A program made the translations under genes and the position numbers. From Bacteroidales bacterium (lineage in GTDB: Bacteria > Bacteroidota > Bacteroidia > Bacteroidales > UBA932): a DNA stretch of 24,771 bases. Positions 14,693 to 22,035 of this stretch are shown here, in pieces. Positions within the stretch are counted from its first letter, which is position 1. Each line of letters begins with the position of its first letter. The DNA lies in contig JAFNUQ010000106.1 of assembly GCA_017383945.1 (NCBI GenBank), positions 1 to 24,771 of the forward strand. The letters are read 5' to 3'. The notes beneath the pieces were generated by a model. That model did not search any database. It was not told the origin of the DNA and saw only the letters and a list, made by a program, of their open reading frames with translations.

Positions 14693-15480
14693 TGGATATA
14701 CACAACAGGAAACTTCAGCAGAATACCGAGCACAAAGCTAAGATTACCGGTGTCGTGATGACATTGGTTCTGCACGTGCTTGCAGTATGCGTCGTTTCCT
14801 TTACCGGATTGAAGTATATCTATCCACCACCGGCAGAGCAAAGTGTGTTGATTGACTTTTCTGAAGAGGTACAGCCTGTAGTTCAGGAGCTCAGAGGCAG
14901 AGAGCCTCAAGCTGAAGAAATCAACAGAGAGGAAGAAGTTAAACTTGCCCAGAAAAGCCAGTCGCCAATTGAAGCCGATAGAGAAAATCTCACCCCTGAG
15001 ACTCAGCCGGATGATTTTGGAGATGTAGAGACACCAAGCCCGGAGCCGGAGCCAGAAAAACCGAAGCTTGATCCAAGAGCCGCCTTCCCGGGTATGGCCA
15101 AGAAGGACACAAGCTTGACAGCAGCTCACGCAGCAGCTGAAAGTTCAGAGAAATTCAAGGCTGGACAGGCCGACGGAAACACAATCAAAGGTAGAACCGA
15201 CGGCAAGCCAAATGCCCACGTCAAAGGAAGAAACACTGTGGGCAATATTCCACATCCCGCTTACAACGTACAAGAAAGCGGTGTAGTAGTAGTAAATATT
15301 TGGGTGGACAACTACGGCAACGTAGTTAAAGCTGTGCCGGGAGGTGACGGCACCACCGTATTAGACAAGACTCTTTATGCAGCCGCGAGAAACGCAGCGA
15401 TGAAAACTCATTTCAATGTGAGCGCTGACGCGCCTGCAATGCAAGAGGGAACAATAACTTATTATTTTAATCTCAAGTAG
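14692..15480 (+). CDS. TonB-like energy transducer
   Basis: A 262-residue periplasm-spanning protein. A cytoplasmic basic N-terminus is followed by one membrane anchor (about 20-41, GVVMTLVLHVLAVCVVSFTGL) and a long Pro/Glu-rich periplasmic region (about 45-165, with PSPEPEPEKPK). A compact C-terminal domain (about 183-262) with the VVVNIWVDNYGNVVKA strand-turn follows, typical of TonB C-terminal domains. With ExbB and ExbD upstream it should carry energy to outer-membrane transporters. A TolA-like role is an alternative, but no tolB or pal is present. The overlap with exbD is one base, and the stop sits next to the following gene start. Confidence 0.85.
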   Translation: MDIHNRKLQQNTEHKAKITGVVMTLVLHVLAVCVVSFTGLKYIYPPPAEQSVLIDFSEEVQPVVQELRGREPQAEEINREEEVKLAQKSQSPIEADRENLTPETQPDDFGDVETPSPEPEPEKPKLDPRAAFPGMAKKDTSLTAAHAAAESSEKFKAGQADGNTIKGRTDGKPNAHVKGRNTVGNIPHPAYNVQESGVVVVNIWVDNYGNVVKAVPGGDGTTVLDKTLYAAARNAAMKTHFNVSADAPAMQEGTITYYFNLK

Positions 15481-15482
15481 TG

Positions 15483-16805
15483 ATGGACCAGTTTACAAAA
15501 GAAGGTCGTAAACTTAGACCAAGAAAAACTCGTGAGCAGTCAGGCTCATTTGAAAAAGTAGAATACCGCAGCGAAGGACGCAGCAGCAATCGTAGCGAAG
15601 GCCGTCCAAGACGCACTGAAGGTCGCAGCAATTACGGCGAGAGCCGTGGTAGCTTCGGCGAGCACCGCTCTAACTTTGGTGAGGGTCGTCCAAGACGCAC
15701 TGAAGGCCGCAGCAATTATGGTGAGAGCCGTGGCAGCTATGGCGAGCACCGCTCTAACTTCGGCGAAGGCCGTCCAAGAAGCAGCGAAGGTCGCAGCAGT
15801 TACGGTGAGAGCCGCGGCAGCTATGGCGAGCATCGTTCTAGCTTCGGCGAAGGCCGCAGCTCACGTCCTCAGGGTGGCAGAGGTGGCGCTAAGCCAGGTG
15901 CTTCCAGAGGAGGATTCTCTAAGGGTGGATATTCTAAAGGCGGATCAAGACCTGGATTCCAGAATCGTCGTCCAGGTGCTCAGCAGGCGTTTGGCAAGAG
16001 CTCTTATGAGGGCATCAGCCGTATGATCAACCGCAGACCTGTAGTCAAAGATCAGGAGGGCATCGAGGAGTATGTATCACCTATCAGAGACGAGGTACGC
16101 CTCAACAAGTTTATCGCAAACTCTGGCGTGTGCTCACGTAGAGAGGCAGATACACTCATCCAGGCAGGCGTGGTTACAGTAAACGGACAGGTTGTAACAG
16201 AACTCGGAACCAAGGTTAATATTCATTCTGATGATATCCGCTTCAATGGCGAGAGACTCAAGGGCGAGGATAAGGTATATATCATCATGAATAAGCCTAA
16301 GGGATATGTTACTACAGCAAGCGATCCTCACGCAGACAAGACTGTAATGGACCTCATCAAGAATTGTCCTGTGAGAGTTTATCCAGTGGGTCGTCTTGAC
16401 AAGAACACAACAGGCGTCCTGATGCTCACAAATGACGGAGAAATCGCAGAGAGACTCACTCATCCTTCATTTGACAAGAAGAAGATTTATCAGGTACTCC
16501 TTGACAAACCGCTCAAGGAAGAAGACTATAACACTATCCTTAGTGGTGTTACCTTGTCTGATGGCGAGGTAAAGGCTGACGAGCTTGAATTTATCGATCC
16601 TAACGATAAGGGCAAGATCGGCATTGAGATCCACTCAGGCAAGAACCGCGTGGTACGCCGTATTTTTGAATCCCTCGGCTACAATGTAAAAGCTCTTGAC
16701 AGAGTATACTTTGCAGGCCTCACTAAGCAGGGTCTCAAGAAGGGCGAGTGGAGATTCCTTACTACTGGCGAGACTAACATTCTCAAAATGGGGGCATACG
16801 TATAA
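15483..16805 (+). CDS. rRNA pseudouridine synthase (RluB/RsuA family) with repeat-rich N-terminus
   Basis: Isomerises a uridine in rRNA, probably of the large subunit. It has 440 residues, about 200 longer than the catalytic core. Residues 1 to about 195 are a basic Arg/Gly/Ser-rich extension with three 28-residue repeats (RSNYGESRGSYGEHRSNFGE type), likely flexible and RNA-binding. An S4 domain begins near residue 202 (VRLNKFIANSGVCSRREADTL). The catalytic domain contains Asp306 in VGRLDKNTTGVLMLTNDG. A GTG at 15480 overlapping the previous stop would add one residue; I use the ATG at 15483. The stop shares a base with the era ATG. RluB versus RsuA-type specificity cannot be settled here. 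Confidence 0.92.
   Translation: MDQFTKEGRKLRPRKTREQSGSFEKVEYRSEGRSSNRSEGRPRRTEGRSNYGESRGSFGEHRSNFGEGRPRRTEGRSNYGESRGSYGEHRSNFGEGRPRSSEGRSSYGESRGSYGEHRSSFGEGRSSRPQGGRGGAKPGASRGGFSKGGYSKGGSRPGFQNRRPGAQQAFGKSSYEGISRMINRRPVVKDQEGIEEYVSPIRDEVRLNKFIANSGVCSRREADTLIQAGVVTVNGQVVTELGTKVNIHSDDIRFNGERLKGEDKVYIIMNKPKGYVTTASDPHADKTVMDLIKNCPVRVYPVGRLDKNTTGVLMLTNDGEIAERLTHPSFDKKKIYQVLLDKPLKEEDYNTILSGVTLSDGEVKADELEFIDPNDKGKIGIEIHSGKNRVVRRIFESLGYNVKALDRVYFAGLTKQGLKKGEWRFLTTGETNILKMGAYV
15605..15856 (+). repeat. Three in-frame 84-bp tandem repeats
   Basis: Units at 15605-15688, 15689-15772 and 15773-15856 each encode 28 residues of a PRR/S-EGRS-YGESRGS-GEHRS-FGEGR pattern. The first two units are nearly identical and the third has diverged at several codons, mostly synonymous or Ser/Asn, Thr/Ser changes. 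Copy-number variation would keep the frame. Confidence 0.9.
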
Positions 16806-17686
16806 TGGCTCACCGTTCTGGATTTGTAAATATCATAGGTAACCCTAATGTCGGGAAGTCCACTTTGATGAATGCATTGGTGGGCGAGAAGCTCAGTATC
16901 GTCACTGCCAAGGCTCAGACTACCCGACATAGGATTATGGGCATCGTTAACGGGGAAGACTGGCAGATTGTCTATTCTGACACGCCTGGTATCCTCAAGC
17001 CAAACTATAGACTTCAGCAAAATATGATGAAGTTTGTGGATGGTGCAATCGGCGATGCAGACATCATTCTATATGTCACAGACACTGTTGAGACTGCCGA
17101 CAAGAACGGAGAATATGTAGAGAAACTCTCTCGCATTGATTGTCCTGTCGTTGTGGTTATCAACAAGATAGACATCAGCGACCAGTCTTCCGTTGTAGAT
17201 TTGATGGAATACTGGAAGCAGCAGCTCCCAAAGGCAACCATCATCCCTGCGTCAGCAAGAGAGGGCTTTAATATGCAAAGCATCCTTGATGCAGTCGTGG
17301 AGAAGCTGCCGGAGTGTCCACCTTGGTATGACAAGGATGCCTTTACGGACAAGAACCTCAGATTCTTTGCTTCAGAAATCGTCAGAGAGCAGATTCTCCT
17401 CAATTATAAAGAGGAGATACCATACTGCTGCGAGGTAGAGATTGAGAGCTTCAAGGAGGGCGAGGAGAGATATGAGATCGGCGCTGTAATTCACGTGATG
17501 AGGGATTCGCAGAAAGGAATCATCATCGGCAAGAAAGGCGCTGCCCTCAAGCGTGTAGGCACTGCCGCACGCATTGAAATGGAAGATTTCTTCCAGAAAA
17601 AAGTATTCTTGAGTCTTTTCGTCAAGGTTGATCCTGACTGGAGAGAAAACAAGAGAGAGTTGAGGAGATTTGGATACGAAGATTAA
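16805..17686 (+). CDS. era: GTPase Era
   Basis: GTPase that binds 16S rRNA during 30S maturation, 293 residues. The P-loop is at 12-19 (GNPNVGKS), G2 in the AQTTRHR segment, G3 is DTPG, and G4 is NKID, with the SAREG segment as G5. The C-terminal KH domain carries GIIIGKKGAALKRVG, the family RNA-binding loop. The start overlaps the previous stop by one base, and parC follows after 2 bp, so all three are probably on one transcript. The association with an rRNA pseudouridine synthase is functionally coherent. Confidence 0.97.
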   Translation: MAHRSGFVNIIGNPNVGKSTLMNALVGEKLSIVTAKAQTTRHRIMGIVNGEDWQIVYSDTPGILKPNYRLQQNMMKFVDGAIGDADIILYVTDTVETADKNGEYVEKLSRIDCPVVVVINKIDISDQSSVVDLMEYWKQQLPKATIIPASAREGFNMQSILDAVVEKLPECPPWYDKDAFTDKNLRFFASEIVREQILLNYKEEIPYCCEVEIESFKEGEERYEIGAVIHVMRDSQKGIIIGKKGAALKRVGTAARIEMEDFFQKKVFLSLFVKVDPDWRENKRELRRFGYED

Positions 17687-17688
17687 TT

Positions 17689-20364
17689 ATGATGGAGATT
17701 GAAGATCGCGAGCTAGAGCAAGAGCAGGAAACAGAACAGGAGATTGTTGAAAGTTCAGAAGGCAAATTTGACAAGCTTCTGGAAGGAGACGCAAGGAAGT
17801 TCAAACTTTCGGGAATGTTCAAGGATTGGTACTTGGACTACGCTTCCTATGTAATCCTGCACCGCGCCGTTCCGCACATCGTGGACGGCCTCAAGCCTGT
17901 ACAAAGGCGCGTGCTCCACGCGATGTTCAGAATGGACGATGGTGCCTACACAAAGGTAGCCAACATCGTCGGCCAAGCCATGCAGTATCACCCTCACGGA
18001 GATCAGTCCATTCTTGGAGCCCTGGTACAGTTGGGCCAGAAAGGCTTCGTGGTGGATTGCCAAGGTAACTGGGGTAATATTCTCACCGGCGACTCCAACG
18101 CTGCACCACGATATATCGAGGCGCGCCTGAGCAAGTTTGCCAAGGAGGTAGTATTCAACCCTAAGGTTACCAACTGGATGAACTCCTACGACGGCCGCAA
18201 TCAGGAGCCTATAGAGCTTCCAGTGCGTTTCCCGCTGCTGCTCGCACAGGGCACGGAGGGCATCGGTGTCGGCTTGGCTTCCAAGATTCTCCCTCACAAC
18301 TTCAATGAGCTCATTGACGCTTCTGTTGCCGTCCTCGAAGGCAAGGAGTATGAGCTTCTACCAGACTTCCCTACCGGAGGTTTTGCTGACTGCAGCAAAT
18401 ATATGCAGGGTCGTCGCGGCGGCAGCATTAAAGTTCGCGCACGCATCGAGAAGATCGACAAAAACACCATAGCTATTACTGAAATTCCTTATGGAAAGTA
18501 TAGCGGTGACTTGATCGAGTCCATCCTTAGAGCCAAGGATAAAGGCAAAATCAAGATCAAGAAGATTGAGGATATGACCACAGATAAGGTTGAGATCCTC
18601 ATCCATCTTCCAAACGACGTGTCGCCGGACAAGACAATTGACGCGCTTTATGCATTTACTGACTGCGAATGTAATATTTCGCCTAACGCCTGCGTGATCC
18701 GCGACAATAAGCCAGCATTCCTCTCAGTCAATGACATCCTCGAATACAGCACTTTCCACACAAGAGACCTGCTGCTTCAGGAGCTTCAGATCAAGCTCGG
18801 CGAGCTTGAGGCAGACTGGCACTATAGCTCTCTTGAGCGCATCTTCTTTGAGAACCGCATCTATAAAGTCCTTGAGCACGATCAGAAAGACTGGAATACC
18901 CAGCTGGAGGAGATTTTTGCCCAGATGAAGCTTTATCAGGATCTTCTCAAGAGAGAGATCGTGATGGAGGACATCCACAAGCTTGTGGAGAAGCCTGTGC
19001 GCAAGATCTCTAAGTTTGACGCTAAGGCCAACGAGGAGAAGATCTATGCAATCGAGGAGGAGATGCGTCGCATCCAGGATAATATCGAGCATATCGACAG
19101 ATATACCATCAATTGGTTCAAGAACCTCAAGAAAAAGTACGGCAAGGACTTCCCTCGCCACACAGAAATCACTGGTTTTGAGACAATTGCCGCCACTAAA
19201 GTCGTTAACAACAACGCCAAGCTCTATGCCAACCTTGCAGAAGGATTTGTGGGCATCGGACTCAAGCGTGACGACAAGGGCGAATACATCTGCGATTGTT
19301 CTGACCTTTCTGAAATCATCGTTATTTCAAAGGACGGAAAATATCGCATCACCAAGGTTGAGGACAAGGCTTTCTTCGGCAAGGACTTGCTCTATGTCGG
19401 CATCTTCAACCGTGGCGACAACCGCACTATTTATAATGTAATCTATCGCGAAGGCAAGAGCAGCATCTACTACGCCAAGAGATTTGCCGTTACTTCTGTA
19501 ACTCGCGACAAGGAATATGACATCACAACCGGTATCGAGGGCAGCAGAATCGAGTGGTTCACAGCCAACCACAACGGCGAGGCAGAGGTTGTAAAAATCC
19601 AGCTTCGACCAAAGCCAAAGCTCAAGAAGACAAGTATGGAATATGATTTCTCTCAGCTTGGCATCAAGAGCAAGACCGCACGCGGTAACCTCGTGACTAA
19701 AAATGTCATCCGCAACATCAGCCTCAAGAGCAGAGGTATCAGCACTATCGAAGGCAAGGACATCTGGTTTGACACAGATATCCAGAAGCTCAACGACGAG
19801 GGTCACGGACTTTATCTTGGCAAGTTTGAGGACAACGACAAGGTGCTTGCAATCTTCAAGAACGGCACCTGGTACACAACTTCATTTGAGCTTGTCAACC
19901 GCTATCAGGGCGACTTGCTCCGCATCGAGAAGCTTGATCCAAACAAGACCTTTACAGCACTATACTATGATGGTGCTTCCAAGAGCTACTATGTCAAGAG
20001 GTTCTCATTTACAGTGAGTGACAACACTCCTGTGAGCTTCATTTCAGACGCTCCTAAGTCGCACCTTGTAGAACTCAGCGACGATAAATATCCACAGTTT
20101 GAGGTCATCTGGGCAATCCCTGACAAGCCATCTGAGCTGGTAGATGCTTCAGAATGGATCGCCAAGAAAGGTGTTACAGCAAAGGGCAAGAAGTGCAGCA
20201 ACAAGCCAGATGTAAAATCTGTGCGTTTTGCTGAGCCTCTGATCAAGGAGGAAGAAGAGGAGGCACAAGAAGCTATCGAAATTGATCTTCCTGAAGATAT
20301 TGACCTTCCGGAGAATATGGATGATTTCTCTATTGAAGAGATAGAAGAGCCAACACTATTCTAA
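17689..20364 (+). CDS. parC: DNA topoisomerase IV subunit A (ParC, GyrA-like)
   Basis: Breakage-reunion subunit of topoisomerase IV, which unlinks replicated chromosomes. It has 891 residues with an acidic Glu/Gln-rich N-terminal extension and an acidic tail after the C-terminal beta-pinwheel. The catalytic Tyr142 follows Arg141 in APRYIEARL, and QGNWGN and GLASKILPHNF match the GyrA/ParC family. The segment aligned with the E. coli ParC quinolone pocket reads HPHGDQSILGA, with Gln106 and Gly110 where E. coli has Ser80 and Glu84. No parE lies nearby. Start at 17689, with a second ATG immediately after it that is equally plausible. The esterase gene begins 6 bp downstream. ParC rather than GyrA is favoured by overall sequence. 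Confidence 0.9.
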   Translation: MMEIEDRELEQEQETEQEIVESSEGKFDKLLEGDARKFKLSGMFKDWYLDYASYVILHRAVPHIVDGLKPVQRRVLHAMFRMDDGAYTKVANIVGQAMQYHPHGDQSILGALVQLGQKGFVVDCQGNWGNILTGDSNAAPRYIEARLSKFAKEVVFNPKVTNWMNSYDGRNQEPIELPVRFPLLLAQGTEGIGVGLASKILPHNFNELIDASVAVLEGKEYELLPDFPTGGFADCSKYMQGRRGGSIKVRARIEKIDKNTIAITEIPYGKYSGDLIESILRAKDKGKIKIKKIEDMTTDKVEILIHLPNDVSPDKTIDALYAFTDCECNISPNACVIRDNKPAFLSVNDILEYSTFHTRDLLLQELQIKLGELEADWHYSSLERIFFENRIYKVLEHDQKDWNTQLEEIFAQMKLYQDLLKREIVMEDIHKLVEKPVRKISKFDAKANEEKIYAIEEEMRRIQDNIEHIDRYTINWFKNLKKKYGKDFPRHTEITGFETIAATKVVNNNAKLYANLAEGFVGIGLKRDDKGEYICDCSDLSEIIVISKDGKYRITKVEDKAFFGKDLLYVGIFNRGDNRTIYNVIYREGKSSIYYAKRFAVTSVTRDKEYDITTGIEGSRIEWFTANHNGEAEVVKIQLRPKPKLKKTSMEYDFSQLGIKSKTARGNLVTKNVIRNISLKSRGISTIEGKDIWFDTDIQKLNDEGHGLYLGKFEDNDKVLAIFKNGTWYTTSFELVNRYQGDLLRIEKLDPNKTFTALYYDGASKSYYVKRFSFTVSDNTPVSFISDAPKSHLVELSDDKYPQFEVIWAIPDKPSELVDASEWIAKKGVTAKGKKCSNKPDVKSVRFAEPLIKEEEEEAQEAIEIDLPEDIDLPENMDDFSIEEIEEPTLF

Positions 20365-21531
<1,167 letters not shown>

Positions 21532-21541
21532 AGATTGGAAC

Positions 21542-21574
21542 AGAGCTCGGTATTGCACCGGGCTCTTTCCTTTT
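21542..21574 (+). terminator. Intrinsic terminator after the esterase gene
   Basis: AGAGC-T-CGGT at 21542-21551 pairs with ACCG-G-GCTCT at 21557-21566 (one T-G wobble, otherwise perfect), loop ATTGC. It is followed by TTCCTTTT. It lies 10 bp after the esterase stop and closes the long plus-strand gene run. Confidence 0.8.
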
Positions 21575-21605
21575 AGCCTCAGTTTGATTCTATCATTATT
21601 GTAGT

Positions 21606-21732
21606 AGCGGAAGGCTACTGGCTCCGACCGGGTACGGCCTTCGGCCTATCCTTCCCGGCCTTGTCGGCCGGGCCCCTTCCGCTCACGAGTCGCGGACGAC
21701 TACGCCCGCCTGGAGCCAGTCGCCATTCCGCT
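21606..21732. repeat. GC-rich nested inverted repeat, about 127 bp
   Basis: The outer arms at 21606-21625 and 21712-21732 are inverted copies with one mismatch and one extra base (AGCGGAA...CTGGCTCC against its complement). Inside are three further hairpins: GGCC-TTC(3)-GGCC at 21636-21646, CCCGGCC at 21654-21660 with GGCCGGG at 21666-21672, and AGTCG at 21688-21692 with CGACT at 21697-21701. The stretch is much richer in GC than the flanks and would fold as a long stem with a branched head. No tRNA, CRISPR or known integration-site features were recognised. Confidence 0.75.
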
Positions 21733-21936
21733 TCCTGTGTGCTTTGGAGACTGCTTTTGCCCACAAGTACATCGTCAATGCGCCTCCTGTGTGCAAAACC
21801 TGGCTGATTTGCCCACATCAGACTCGCGAAAGTGCCTCCCGTGTGCGCTGAAGGCTGTATTTGCCCACAAGTGCATCGTCAATGCGCGTCTCGTGTGCGC
21901 CGGGAGCCCTATCCGCACACGGAATGCTTTGCAATC
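21729..21936. repeat. Four hairpin-forming repeats with exact 52-bp period
   Basis: Units begin at 21729, 21781, 21833 and 21885. Each has GTGTGC (21737, 21789, 21841, 21893). Units 1-3 have TTTGCCCACA (21756, 21808, 21860), and in unit 4 it is replaced by a sequence containing CGCACAC. The two boxes form an imperfect inverted repeat, perfect in unit 4. The tails of units 1 and 3 are almost identical (AGTRCATCGTCAATG), giving a 104-bp super-period. The period is not a multiple of three, which argues against coding. The middle and tail segments vary between units. Confidence 0.8.
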
Positions 21937-21988
21937 ACTTTCCGCTGTCGGAGTATAGCCCTTGAGCGCAATTCTGGCACTCACCCTC
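21937..21988. other. Short non-coding stretch, nothing recognised
   Basis: Between the 52-bp repeats and the promoter of the RHS gene I see no hairpin, box or reading frame that I can support. It completes the account of the 504-bp gap between the esterase and RHS genes. Confidence 0.5.
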
Positions 21989-22018
21989 TTGCTTTTTCGT
22001 AATTATTTTCTATCTTTA
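21989..22018 (+). promoter_or_regulatory. Promoter of the RHS/YD gene
   Basis: TTG at 21989-21991, a 19-bp spacer, and TATCTTTA at 22011-22018, seven of eight matches to TAnnTTTG. The start codon follows 17 bp later in AT-rich sequence. The abrupt change from GC-rich repeats to AT-rich DNA here supports a promoter. Confidence 0.55.
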
Positions 22019-22035
22019 GAGAAAATAGTTGCGCT

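Noticed and set aside
21729..21936. CRISPR array
   Set aside because: Repeats are not near-identical 28-37 bp units, box sequences drift, tails of units 1 and 3 are the same, and there are no cas genes.
21615..21984. Short frames on both strands across the intergenic repeats
   Set aside because: They run through inverted repeats and a 52-bp array whose period is not a multiple of three, and show no recognisable protein features.
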